Shown here: piece after piece, positions 54,329 through 61,864 of the stretch
How the letters are laid out: the number at the start of each line of letters is the position of its first letter
How positions within the stretch are numbered: position 1 is the stretch's first letter
Assembly (NCBI RefSeq): GCF_000763885.1
Contig: NZ_JRKO01000027.1
Location: 1 to 64,000, forward strand
DNA: 64,000 nucleotides
Source: Paracoccus versutus
GTDB lineage: Bacteria; Pseudomonadota; Alphaproteobacteria; Rhodobacterales; Rhodobacteraceae
Reading direction: 5' to 3'
The notes under the pieces: generated by a model
What the model was told of the DNA's origin: nothing
Databases searched by the model: none
The model's input: only the letters and a program-made list of their open reading frames with translations
Program-made: the position numbers and the translations under genes

Positions 54329-54890
54329 ATGGTGCAATCGCAGGCAACGAGCGTGGACGACTGGCTCGACGGTCTCGCGGCAGCCGAACGGCCGATCTTC
54401 GAGCAGTTGCGGGCGGCCTGCCGTCAGGAACTGGCCAACTGGGAGGAGCGAATGCAATGGGGCATGCCCGGTTATGGCCCGTCCGGCCGGGACAATGCCG
54501 TCAGCTTCAATGCACAGAAACGCCACATCGCCTTCTACGCCGGCCCCACGACGGTCGAGCGGTTTCGCGAACGGCTTGCCGGCATCGATTGCGGCAAAGG
54601 CTGCGTGCGCTATCGCAATACCGATCGGATCGACTTCGCCGTGCTGCGGGCGATGCTGCGGGATATCCATACTCGCGGCGGAACCATGTGTCGAAGCTGA
54701 GCAGGATCGCTCGACTTCACCCCCTCCCCTTGTCATCGACTCGGCGACGGGTCGCCATTCATCGCAGCAGCGGGCGACGGCGCGGCTGCCAACGTGCAGG
54801 AAAAGTACGGATGCGGTCATGACGGATTCCTCAGGCGGGATCGTCCCCGACGAGCGCTGTCCGACGGCGGCAGAGCAGGCTGCAGATCGT
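54096..54890. repeat. imperfect direct repeats flanking the DUF1801 gene
   Basis: Bases 54096-54168 and 54818-54890 align at roughly 80 percent identity, sharing for example GCGGCAGAGC and GGCTGC with GATCG following. The second copy is the 3' end of the adenine-methylase gene; read on minus, both encode LQPALPPSDS-like and PQPALPQSGS-like tails. The DUF1801 gene on the opposite strand lies between the copies, suggesting insertion with duplication of a gene end. Confidence 0.6.
54329..54700 (+). CDS. DUF1801 (YdhG-like) protein
   Basis: A 123-aa protein with the DUF1801 pattern: SVDDWLDGLAAAERPIFEQL, EERMQWGMPGYGPSGRDNAV, SFNAQKRHIAFYAGP and KGCVRYRNTDRIDFAVLRAM. Members resemble frataxin-like YdhG; molecular role is not established. 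It is on the plus strand amid minus-strand transfer genes and flanked by direct repeats, so it looks like a small insert. AAGGA precedes the ATG at 54329, preferred over the longer frame. Confidence 0.82.
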   Translation: MVQSQATSVDDWLDGLAAAERPIFEQLRAACRQELANWEERMQWGMPGYGPSGRDNAVSFNAQKRHIAFYAGPTTVERFRERLAGIDCGKGCVRYRNTDRIDFAVLRAMLRDIHTRGGTMCRS

Positions 54891-55398
54891 CCGGCAGGGT
54901 GAACTTCCGCTGCCATGTGTGCCACGCGGCGGTGACGGCGCCGGTGCCGGGAAACAGATCGTCGAGCCTGTCCTCGGGCCTCGCGGCGGCCATCTCGAAG
55001 GCCCAGTGGCAGACGGCTTCCGGCTTGGCGCCGGTCAGTCCGCGGCGCAGAGCGATGCTTTCCTGCACCCAGTCGCGCAGCACCAGCCGCTTGCTGACCG
55101 CATGCTTGCGGGCGGGTTTGACGATCACCGGTTCCCAAGCATAAGCCACCGGGACATTGCGCTTGAAGGCAGCGGAACCCTTCACCCAGGCCATCCAGCG
55201 CGCGCCCGTCGGCTTGACCAGCGGCGCGAGAAGGGCGAAAGAGCGAGGCGTCGCGGCGGCGTGCAGGATCCAGCCGTCGTAATCGCGTTCCAGCCGGTCG
55301 ATCAGCGCCGCATGATCGACCTCGCCGGCGTAATCGGGACGGTCGCGGTAGAGATGTGCGCAGCCGATATAGGGCGGGTCCGCATAGGCGATCTTCAT
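54817..55398 (-). CDS. adenine-specific (N4/N6) DNA methyltransferase-like protein
   Basis: A 193-aa protein starting MKIAYADPPYIGCAHLY: the catalytic DPPY motif is at 7-10, and a DLFPGTGAVTAAW SAM-binding FxGxG-like motif is at about 158-170, the beta-class order. It is smaller than restriction-linked methylases and has no visible target-recognition domain. In an ICE it may mask the element against restriction. It starts 49 nt after the transglycosylase gene. Confidence 0.78.
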   Translation of the reverse strand: MKIAYADPPYIGCAHLYRDRPDYAGEVDHAALIDRLERDYDGWILHAAATPRSFALLAPLVKPTGARWMAWVKGSAAFKRNVPVAYAWEPVIVKPARKHAVSKRLVLRDWVQESIALRRGLTGAKPEAVCHWAFEMAAARPEDRLDDLFPGTGAVTAAWHTWQRKFTLPDDLQPALPPSDSARRGRSRLRNPS

Positions 55399-55447
55399 CT
55401 GCCGAGCCCTCCGAGTGGACACGTCGTGGGATGAATGGAATGATTTT

Positions 55448-56266
55448 TCATTGCACTGATCCCGCGTCGGATCGGCGAATGAACAGGCTGTCGGATTGCG
55501 GTGCGACGGCGTATGGAGCGGTGTCGGAAGGTTCGGCAGGCGGCTCTGGATCGGCAACCAATGCGCCATCGGACTGCGGTGGTTCTGTATCGGATCGGCG
55601 CACGAACAGACCGCCGGGCTGGGGTCGCTCCGAATCCGGGCTGTCGATCAAGGTGCCGACGTAGAGTGGCGCCTCGCGCCAGTCGGGCGGCGGCGCGGCG
55701 GCGGAAACGGTGCCGGGAAGCGGGTCGCCGCTCAGCAGCGGCGCCAGCGTGGCGACATAGGCGCGGGTCTCGGCCGGCAGGGCCCGGCCCGAGGCCAGAT
55801 GCTCGTCGTAGCGTCCAGGCCCGGCATTGTAAGCGGCCAGCATGGCGGCGACATTGCCGTAGCGGTCGTGCATCTCGCGCAGATAGGCGGCGCCCGCAAA
55901 AATGTTGTCGCGGGGATCGAACGGATCGCTGCCGAGCGCATGGCGGGCGCGCAGCGCCGCCCATGTCTCCGGCACGACCTGCATCAGCCCCATGGCGCCT
56001 TTCGACGAGACGGCTTGCGGATTACCCCGGCTTTCGACCTGGCGCACGGCGCGGATCCAGTGCGGCGGAATGCCGAAGCGCAGCGAGGCTTCCGCGACAT
56101 GGGATGCGAAGGGATCGCGGGTTTCCTGCACGACCGGCGGCACGGTCTGTGCCAGCAGACCGGCAGCCGGGAGGGCGACGAAAGTCAGGCCGGAAAGAAG
56201 AAGGGCGGCGATGCGGCGGACGGCGCAAGCCCGCCCGTTGGCATGGTGCGGGACGGAGAACGACAT
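55448..56266 (-). CDS. lytic transglycosylase of the transfer system
   Basis: A 272-aa protein with an N-terminal hydrophobic signal (about 16-40) and an SLT domain: catalytic Glu E78 in VRQVESRGNPQAVSSKGAMG, LMQVVPETW and AAMLAAYNAGPGRYDEH. It opens the peptidoglycan for the secretion channel, as VirB1/TrbN do. The C-terminal third is Pro-rich with two similar motifs, GGLFVRRSDTEPPQ and DSLFIRRSDAGSVQ. It lies 3 nt after DUF736. Confidence 0.9.
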   Translation of the reverse strand: MSFSVPHHANGRACAVRRIAALLLSGLTFVALPAAGLLAQTVPPVVQETRDPFASHVAEASLRFGIPPHWIRAVRQVESRGNPQAVSSKGAMGLMQVVPETWAALRARHALGSDPFDPRDNIFAGAAYLREMHDRYGNVAAMLAAYNAGPGRYDEHLASGRALPAETRAYVATLAPLLSGDPLPGTVSAAAPPPDWREAPLYVGTLIDSPDSERPQPGGLFVRRSDTEPPQSDGALVADPEPPAEPSDTAPYAVAPQSDSLFIRRSDAGSVQ

Positions 56267-56269
56267 GGC

Positions 56270-56605
56270 TCAGTCCCGCTCGTCGCGCTTTCGCGGCCGC
56301 GACCAGTGCAGGCCCCAGTTGCGGCCGTGCTCGTCGGACTGGAACAGCCGGGCGCGGATCGGCTGCGCGAGGACGGGATCGTCGAGGGCGACCGAGATGT
56401 AGGTTCCGGCCTTTTCGCCGCTATGGGTCCAGCCGGCGCCGATCTCCGGGCCGTCCTCGCCGTCGAGATGGACCCGGTAATCCGGCGCGTTCTCGACATC
56501 GGCATTGTGGGTGGGCACGAAGACCAGTTCCAGGTCGAGCGTGACGGTGCGGATGCGGCCCTCGTAGCCCGATTGGGTGCGGGTGAATTCTCCGATCTGT
56601 GGCAT
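56270..56605 (-). CDS. DUF736 protein
   Basis: A 111-aa single-domain protein of the DUF736 family: MPQIGEFTRTQSGYEGRIRT, PDYRVHLDGEDGPEIGAGW, GEKAGTYISVALDDP and RARLFQSDEHG. It is found with transfer genes on alphaproteobacterial plasmids and ICEs; function unknown. It shares one base with traF. Confidence 0.92.
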   Translation of the reverse strand: MPQIGEFTRTQSGYEGRIRTVTLDLELVFVPTHNADVENAPDYRVHLDGEDGPEIGAGWTHSGEKAGTYISVALDDPVLAQPIRARLFQSDEHGRNWGLHWSRPRKRDERD

Positions 56606-57207
56606 CAGTTTGGTCCCTTCGGTTGATGGTTGGGGGTGGAATCAGGGGCTGTTTCCGTACTGGCCACGGGCCGGCGGAAGCGGCCATCGCCCGCCGCATC
56701 GGTCCAGAGCGGGACGATGCGGGCGGTGACGCTGGCGAGCGGGAGCGGGCCGAAATAGCGTCCGTCGAGACTGTCCCCGGCCTCCCGGTTCATGAGAAAC
56801 ACCTCGTCCGTGCCGACGACCCGGCAGCCTTGCCAGACGGGCAGCGGCCGGCCGATTCTGTCGCGCTCGCGCGCCGCGCCGATGGCCTGACCGTCGACGG
56901 TGATCGTGGCGCCGGTGCGGCAGACCCGCGTGCCGGGAAGCGCGGTGACGCGCTTCAGCAGCGACACGCCGGGGCCGACATAGCCGCGCGCAACGATGAA
57001 CTGCGCCAGCGGTTCGGGCGGCGCGACCGCGACAAGATCGCCGAGGGCGAGGTTGATCGGCGGCTCTACGCGATAGAGCCCGAGCGGCACGCTGGCACTG
57101 GCGTTCCAGATCAGCCGGGGCGCGATCTCGGTGACGGAAACAGCGCCTATCGCCAGCACGGCAAGGCCGGTGGTGGCGAGATAGGTGGCGTGGGTTTTGC
57201 GGGTCAT
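56605..57207 (-). CDS. traF: conjugal transfer protease TraF (S26 family)
   Basis: A 200-aa signal-peptidase-like protein: one N-terminal membrane segment (about 10-28), catalytic Ser in NASASVPLGLY (about 39) and Lys in VSLLKRVTALPG (85), with a late NREAGDSLDGRYFGPLP. TraF matures and cyclises the TrbC pilin. It overlaps the C5 methylase by 4 bp. Confidence 0.93.
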   Translation of the reverse strand: MTRKTHATYLATTGLAVLAIGAVSVTEIAPRLIWNASASVPLGLYRVEPPINLALGDLVAVAPPEPLAQFIVARGYVGPGVSLLKRVTALPGTRVCRTGATITVDGQAIGAARERDRIGRPLPVWQGCRVVGTDEVFLMNREAGDSLDGRYFGPLPLASVTARIVPLWTDAAGDGRFRRPVASTETAPDSTPNHQPKGPN

Positions 57208-58784
57208 GCCGCACCCCCGTAATCCGCGGGATCATCGGTGGGGACATCGTCATCAGTGCCGGCATCGCCACTGTTTGCGCTGGTGGATGTCTCATCTTCA
57301 GCGACCGCGTCGTCCGTCGGCGCGCCGCCGAGGACCGCGTTCAGCGCGGCCTCGCTGCGCAGGATGGCGCGGCCGATGGCTTCGGGGATCTGCGGCACCA
57401 CGGCGTCGCCGAAGGCCTCGACGATCAGGCTCGCCGCAGACGTCCCTTTGCGACTGCCGAGCGCAATGCGCCTGCGAGCCAGCCAGGCGGAAACCCCATC
57501 ATCCATGCGTAGGTGATGGGCAATGCCGCCGTTCCAGTCAGGCCATGGCTCCGCAAGATCGCCGCCAAAGCCCGCGCTCCGCCCCATTTGTCCGGCGCCC
57601 GGTCGGTCATCGCCCCGTCCATCACCGCGTCCATGGTCGGCGATTTCCGGCGGTCGTAGGCCGGGCTCCAGCCATCCATGCGGCTGTCCCGCTTGGTGGG
57701 CGTCGGCAGGGTTTCCACAGCATGGCGCAGCAGGCTCGGCGTGTCGATCTGCGCCTTGGCGCCGTTCATTCGCTTGCCCGTCTCGATCTCCTGCGGGCTC
57801 AGCGTCCTGCCGCCGTTCGGCTTCACCGGCGTCGGCATCATGCCGCGGGTCGTTTCCGGCCTGTCGAAATGCAGCGCCTCGCCGATCGTCGGTGTGCGGT
57901 CGAAACGGTCCTGATCCGAGGTCATCCGGCCGTTGCGCCTGCGCAAGACGCTGCCCCGTGGCGCCGCATTCGCCGTCGGCGTGCCCATCATCCCGGCATG
58001 GCGGCTGTTGTGGCCTTGGAGCTGGCTCAGCACGTCGCCCCGGCCACCGCGATCCGCGTCTGTCTTGCGCGGTGTCGCCAGGATCATCCGCAGCGGATAT
58101 GTCGATCCCGCCCCGCCGCCCGCCCCGTCCTTCATCCCGTCCGAGGCCATCGGCGTCGGCAGCGGGCGGTTGCGGAACAGATCGGAGAGGCCCGACTCCC
58201 TCATCGCCTTCCGCGCCCCCGAGCCCCCTTCCAGCCGCATCCCACCCTGCTGGGATTGCGACAGGGGTGTCGGCAAGCTGCCCGGGGTCGCAGCCGATGA
58301 GCCAGGACCGCTTGCGGACATGGTTGGCGCCGATATCCGCAGCACCCACCACGCATGGCCAGCAGGCGTAGCCGAGCGCTTCCAGCTCATCGAGCAGCCG
58401 GTCGGCGCCGCGAGTTCTGAGCACAGGGCTGTTCTCAAAAGCGAACCAGCGAGGCCGGCACTCTCCGACCAGCCGGACGGCTTCGAGGTAGAGGCCCGAG
58501 CGTTCGCCTTCGATCACCTTGCCCTTGGTGTTGGCGCTGCTGATGTCCTGGCAGGGCGGCGAGCCGACGACGATCTCGGGCAGGCATCCGAGGTCGGAAA
58601 CAAGTCGAGCTGCCGTGAGGTCGCGGATATCCGCGTAGAGTCTGACATGCGGGAAGTTCTCCGAATAGAGGATGCGCCGCCATGCGACGATCTCGCAGGC
58701 CGCGATGGTGGTGAAACCGGCGCGGTGCAGGCCGAGGGTCCAGCCGCCGGCGGCGCCGCTGAAGAGATCGAGCACGCGCATCAT
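57204..58784 (-). CDS. DNA (cytosine-5) methyltransferase
   Basis: A 526-aa C5 methylase. Motif I is VLDLFSGAAGGWTLGL (4-19), motif IV GSPPCQDIS has the catalytic Cys78, motif VI is FAFENSP (E117), motif VIII is NHVRKRSWLIG, and a late motif X FGDAVVPQIPEAIGRAILR is present. The middle (about 180-420) is low in hydrophobics and repeats Ala-Asp-Ala-Asp-Gly-like units; a +1 frame over it is also open (57425-58438). The start at 58784 overlaps the DUF2840 stop by 4 bp. It probably protects the ICE from restriction on entry. Confidence 0.88.
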   Translation of the reverse strand: MMRVLDLFSGAAGGWTLGLHRAGFTTIAACEIVAWRRILYSENFPHVRLYADIRDLTAARLVSDLGCLPEIVVGSPPCQDISSANTKGKVIEGERSGLYLEAVRLVGECRPRWFAFENSPVLRTRGADRLLDELEALGYACWPCVVGAADIGANHVRKRSWLIGCDPGQLADTPVAIPAGWDAAGRGLGGAEGDEGVGPLRSVPQPPAADADGLGRDEGRGGRRGGIDISAADDPGDTAQDRRGSRWPGRRAEPAPRPQQPPCRDDGHADGECGATGQRLAQAQRPDDLGSGPFRPHTDDRRGAAFRQAGNDPRHDADAGEAERRQDAEPAGDRDGQANERRQGADRHAEPAAPCCGNPADAHQAGQPHGWLEPGLRPPEIADHGRGDGRGDDRPGAGQMGRSAGFGGDLAEPWPDWNGGIAHHLRMDDGVSAWLARRRIALGSRKGTSAASLIVEAFGDAVVPQIPEAIGRAILRSEAALNAVLGGAPTDDAVAEDETSTSANSGDAGTDDDVPTDDPADYGGAA

Positions 58785-59296
58785 GCCCCCACCTTCCGGC
58801 GCTTCAGCCATGCGGCATGCTGGGCTCTGGTATAGCTCCGGAACGGCTCGCCCGCGGCGATGCGGTTGTGAACATGCCGCCAGTGTTCCGGCGAGACCGT
58901 ATGAGCGTCGATGCCCAGCGCCTCGATGGCATCGACCGCCTGCAGCACCCGTTCGACCTTCGGCCAGCCGCTGACCCGGAGCAGGATCTCGGCGCCGGGA
59001 CGGATGAAGGGCAGCGTCTGAAACGGCTCGCCCCGCCCGACAGCCCGCAAAATGTCGAGGCGCGAGACCACGGTGCCGTAATCGTTGCCCGCCCAGCGGA
59101 CCAGGGCGAAGACGCTGCCGGGGGCGAAGCCGACGGTCCGGTGCTGGCGGTCGAGCCGGTGCTCGTGGCAGATCCGTCCGAAGCGCAGCCAGTGCTCGAC
59201 CCGCTTCTCCTGCCAGATCAGATCCACCAGGGTGAGAGACGGGTTCTCGGCAGGCTCTTCGCCTTTTCCGCCGAATGACACGATCCTGTCGGTCAT
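58781..59296 (-). CDS. DUF2840 protein
   Basis: A 171-aa protein of the DUF2840 family: LTLVDLIWQEKRVEHWLRFG, FALVRWAGNDYGTVVSRLDI and a C-terminal SYTRAQHAAWLKRRKV. It is conserved between repA and traF in this ICE class; function unknown. The start at 59296 is the first that gives the conserved N-terminus MTDRIVSFGGKG. Confidence 0.9.
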   Translation of the reverse strand: MTDRIVSFGGKGEEPAENPSLTLVDLIWQEKRVEHWLRFGRICHEHRLDRQHRTVGFAPGSVFALVRWAGNDYGTVVSRLDILRAVGRGEPFQTLPFIRPGAEILLRVSGWPKVERVLQAVDAIEALGIDAHTVSPEHWRHVHNRIAAGEPFRSYTRAQHAAWLKRRKVGA

Positions 59297-59432
59297 GACG
59301 ACCTCTGCGTCATGCGATCGGCGGAAGAGCGCATCGGGGCGGCGGATATCGTAGGTTCCCGCAGCGGATCGTGATACTGTCGCGAAAAGCGGATACATGC
59401 TCCTGGGCACGACGGGGGAAGCGCGTGCGGGG

Positions 59433-60545
59433 TCATTCTCCGCCCCCTTCCGGCCCGCGCCGATTTCGCGAATGAGGGACCATATCGGCGTCCGGGCGGG
59501 GGTTATCCACCGCCCGGCGCGCTTCTACCATGTTAGAGTCTTTTAAGTTAGATAAGTTACGGGACGGATTCCGTTCGTCGGACCAAAGGCTTAACTGCCC
59601 CTGGCACGCCCGAAGTCCCGATAGTCGCACGCCTGAAGTCCCGATACCGTCCACATTTCCGACGCCCGAAGTCCCGATACCATTCACGCAGTTATCCACA
59701 GGGAACTGTGGATAACTCGCAGGAAGGATCCGCAGCATCTCGACGTGGTCGACGCGCTCGATCCGCAGCCGGTATCCGGGCAGAGACTGGCGGGCGGCGA
59801 TGCGCCGGATGTCGCAGGCGAAATCTGTGGGCTTGGCCAGACTGCCCGACTTCGCATGCAGATGCGGGATGTCGAAGCACCAGCCCTGCGGCTGACGGCC
59901 GGCATGTTTGCGGGCGACGCGGTAGAGCCAGCGTTCGATGCCGCCCTTGAGCCGGAAATAGGCCGGGTCGATGGTCAGGACCAGCGAGCGGTCGAGCACG
60001 CCGCGATAGAACCATTCGGGCAGCACGAATTCCATGCCCTCGACCCGGCCGCCGGCCGTGGTCATCTCCTCCCATTCGCCGATCCAGGAAAACTGGTGCC
60101 GCCGCCAATGCTCGCCATGGCGGATCGTGGTGCGGATCACCGTCGATTGCAGCCGCGCCAGCGCCCCCTTCAGTAGCCGGTAGTCGCGCGCACCGGTCTG
60201 GCGGCCGATGGCGGTCAGGAGCTGGTAGGGGGTGAAGCGCAGGAAGCGCGAGGTCTGCAGCCCGGCGTTCTCGGCATCGACGATCCGGCTGGCGGCCCAG
60301 ATCAGGATATCGGCGTCCCAGATGGTCGCCATGCCGTGCTCGGGAAAGCCCTGGACATGGACCTGAACACCGCCGGATTCGTAGTGGATGGGCGTCAGGC
60401 GCTTGGTCTTCGCGAGCGAGAAAAAGGGACGTTCCATCAGATCGCGCTGATCGCGCGGGCGGACCTCGCCTCCCGCCCCCGTCACCACGAAGGGGCTGAG
60501 GCGGCGGCGCTCGCCGGAAAGACGGGGGCGGCGGGGCGCTCTCAT
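59433..60545 (-). CDS. repA: plasmid-type replication initiator RepA
   Basis: A 370-aa replication initiator of the kind found in RlxS-type ICEs: RPFFSLAKTKRLTPIHYESG, GMATIWDADILIWAASRIVD, RFLRFTPYQLLTAIGRQTG, then RWLYRVARKHAG. The catalytic/DNA-binding part ends near residue 275; the remaining tail carries repeated Gly-Ile-Gly-Thr-Ser-Gly units that are the translation of DNA repeats in an embedded origin. It starts 10 nt after the excisionase-like gene. It would support plasmid-like replication of the excised circle. Confidence 0.88.
   Translation of the reverse strand: MRAPRRPRLSGERRRLSPFVVTGAGGEVRPRDQRDLMERPFFSLAKTKRLTPIHYESGGVQVHVQGFPEHGMATIWDADILIWAASRIVDAENAGLQTSRFLRFTPYQLLTAIGRQTGARDYRLLKGALARLQSTVIRTTIRHGEHWRRHQFSWIGEWEEMTTAGGRVEGMEFVLPEWFYRGVLDRSLVLTIDPAYFRLKGGIERWLYRVARKHAGRQPQGWCFDIPHLHAKSGSLAKPTDFACDIRRIAARQSLPGYRLRIERVDHVEMLRILPASYPQFPVDNCVNGIGTSGVGNVDGIGTSGVRLSGLRACQGQLSLWSDERNPSRNLSNLKDSNMVEARRAVDNPRPDADMVPHSRNRRGPEGGGE
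59503..59715. other. candidate replication origin (oriV) inside the 3' end of repA
   Basis: Three 18-bp direct repeats ACGCCCGAAGTCCCGATA (59606-59623; 59629-59646 with one change; 59662-59679) precede two perfect DnaA boxes facing each other, TTATCCACA (59692-59700) and TGTGGATAA (59707-59715), six bases apart. An AT-rich stretch at 59530-59560 and a near-match DnaA box TTATCCACC (59503-59511) lie on the other side. This is the iteron/DnaA-box/AT-rich layout of plasmid origins. Confidence 0.75.
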
Positions 60546-60555
60546 CCCTGCCCCC

Positions 60556-60837
60556 TCAGCGCCGGTAGCGGCCGGCATGGGCCGGCGGCGTCACGGCATG
60601 GCGCTTGGCGGGCAACACCGTGCCGCGCGGATCGGAGGTCGAGGTGACGGCCCCGCGCTCGGCCCAGGCCTGCAGGTCGTCGACGGCATAGACGACGCGG
60701 CCGCCGAGCTTGTGAAACACCGGACCGGTGCCGAAGCTGCGGTGCTTTTCCAGCGTCCGGCCGGAGAGGCCGAGGAAATAGGCGGCTTCCGGGGTGCGCA
60801 GAAAGCGCGGCGGCAGGTCGGTAAGATCGGGCTTCAT
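60556..60837 (-). CDS. AlpA/RdfS-like excisionase-type DNA-binding protein
   Basis: A 93-aa winged-HTH protein: PPRFLRTPEAAYFLGLSGRT, LEKHRSFGTGPVFHKLGGRV and VYAVDDLQAWAERGA. It matches small AlpA/MerR-like proteins acting as recombination directionality factors. At the head of the repA-to-rlxS run, and close to an FseA-like activator, it occupies the place of RdfS in Mesorhizobium ICEs. It would promote excision with an integrase not in this window. RdfS identity is inferred. Confidence 0.82.
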   Translation of the reverse strand: MKPDLTDLPPRFLRTPEAAYFLGLSGRTLEKHRSFGTGPVFHKLGGRVVYAVDDLQAWAERGAVTSTSDPRGTVLPAKRHAVTPPAHAGRYRR

Positions 60838-61046
60838 CGTCGGGCCTCCGTGCGGTTGGCGGGGCCGCTGGCGAGCAGCGGCGTATGGAGGACAGGGTGA
60901 CGGAGAAGATTCGGCCGCAGGGAGTGCGAAGTTGAGAGGGCCAAATTCTCACCCCCCGCCCTGCGTCGGAGCATCGGACCCGGAAAACTTGACGTAAGAC
61001 CACGCGCGCCTTACTTTTATCCTTACTAGAAGAAAGGACCGATCCG
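60838..61046. promoter_or_regulatory. divergent promoter region: excisionase-like gene / vapBC
   Basis: Toward vapB there is a sigma70-like promoter TTGACG (60989-60994), 17-bp spacer, TACTTT (61012-61017), overlapped by GTAAG/CTTAC arms (60994-60998, 61010-61014) and a further CTTAC at 61022-61026, fitting VapB autorepression. Toward the excisionase-like gene a TGAGA/TCTCA dyad lies at 60933-60951; if FseA-type control applies, its target should be here. Confidence 0.5.
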
Positions 61047-61286
61047 ATGCCCACGGCGACCATCACGTCGAAAGGCCAGATCACCATCCCGCAGAAGGTC
61101 CGCATGGACATGGGCCTGACGCCCGGCGACCGGGTGGATTTCGTGCGTATGGACGACGGCCATTACGCCGTCGTGCCCGCCTCGCATTCGATCCGCGCAC
61201 TGAAGGGCATCGTGCCCCGGCCCGACAAGCCGGTGAGCCTTGAGGACATGCAGGCGGCGATCCTGGGCGCAGCGACCGGCGAATGA
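61047..61286 (+). CDS. vapB: AbrB-type antitoxin VapB
   Basis: A 79-aa SpoVT/AbrB-fold antitoxin: TATITSKGQITIPQKVRMDM (swapped-hairpin domain), then PGDRVDFVRMDDGHYAVVPA and a flexible toxin-binding tail. AAAGGA precedes the ATG. It overlaps vapC by 4 bp. Confidence 0.9.
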   Translation: MPTATITSKGQITIPQKVRMDMGLTPGDRVDFVRMDDGHYAVVPASHSIRALKGIVPRPDKPVSLEDMQAAILGAATGE

Positions 61287-61681
61287 TCGGCATCGATACC
61301 AATGTGCTGGTGCGCTATCTGGCGCAGGACGACGCCACCCAAGCGGCCATCGCCACGGAAATCGTCGAGGGCTTCACGCCGGAGGAGCCGGGCTTTATCT
61401 CGCAGGTGGTGCTGGTGGAAACCGTCTGGGTGCTGACCCGCGCCTACCGGATGACGCGCGAGGCCATCGCCGATGCCGTGGAGGTGCTGCTGCGGTCGCG
61501 CGAACTGATCGTCGAGCGCACCGAGGCCGGCTATCTGGCGCTGGCCACCTATCGGGCGACGAAGGCGGATTTCGCCGATGCGCTGATCGCGCATGGCGGG
61601 CGGCTCGAGGGCTGCGTCGAGACCCTGACCTTTGACCGCGGCGCCGCGAGCCATGCCGGCATGCGGCTGCTCGGATCCTGA
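61283..61681 (+). CDS. vapC: PIN-domain toxin VapC
   Basis: A 132-aa PIN nuclease with the acidic set D5 (IGIDTNVLVRYL), E46 (VVLVETVWVL), D96/D99 (KADFADALIA) and D118 (TFDRGAASH). It is an RNase toxin neutralised by VapB. Within the ICE it probably stabilises the element. Plus-strand orientation sets it apart from the transfer genes. Confidence 0.91.
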   Translation: MIGIDTNVLVRYLAQDDATQAAIATEIVEGFTPEEPGFISQVVLVETVWVLTRAYRMTREAIADAVEVLLRSRELIVERTEAGYLALATYRATKADFADALIAHGGRLEGCVETLTFDRGAASHAGMRLLGS

Positions 61682-61864
61682 CGGGCAGCGGCAAGCCCAG
61701 CCGCCCCAACGAGCAGGGCATTGCCGCCGGAGGGTTCATTCAGGCAAGGACTGCTTCGGATTGATCCCGCGAAGGCGCCTGCGGAAGACGGCAGGACCGC
61801 GCCTCCTTCCGACGGCGCAGGATTACCGAGGTTCCATGCCGGCGGTTCCAGACGTCCAGCGACA

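Noticed and set aside
53841..54347. 168-codon minus-strand frame upstream of rlxS
   Set aside because: Low-complexity Pro/Arg/Ser composition, overlaps the candidate oriT and the start of the DUF1801 gene, no motif.
54095..55138. 347-codon minus-strand frame across the DUF1801 region
   Set aside because: It is out of frame with the methylase and antisense to DUF1801; the apparent similarity of its parts comes from the DNA direct repeats.
57425..58438. Methylase as a pseudogene with two compensating frameshifts
   Set aside because: The main frame runs unbroken from the start codon through motifs I, IV, VI, VIII and X, so no frameshift is needed; the second open frame is kept as a finding.
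59606..59679. Repeats as a short CRISPR array
   Set aside because: Three 18-bp repeats with spacers of only 5 and 15 bp, no cas genes, and inside a replication gene next to DnaA boxes; iterons explain them better.
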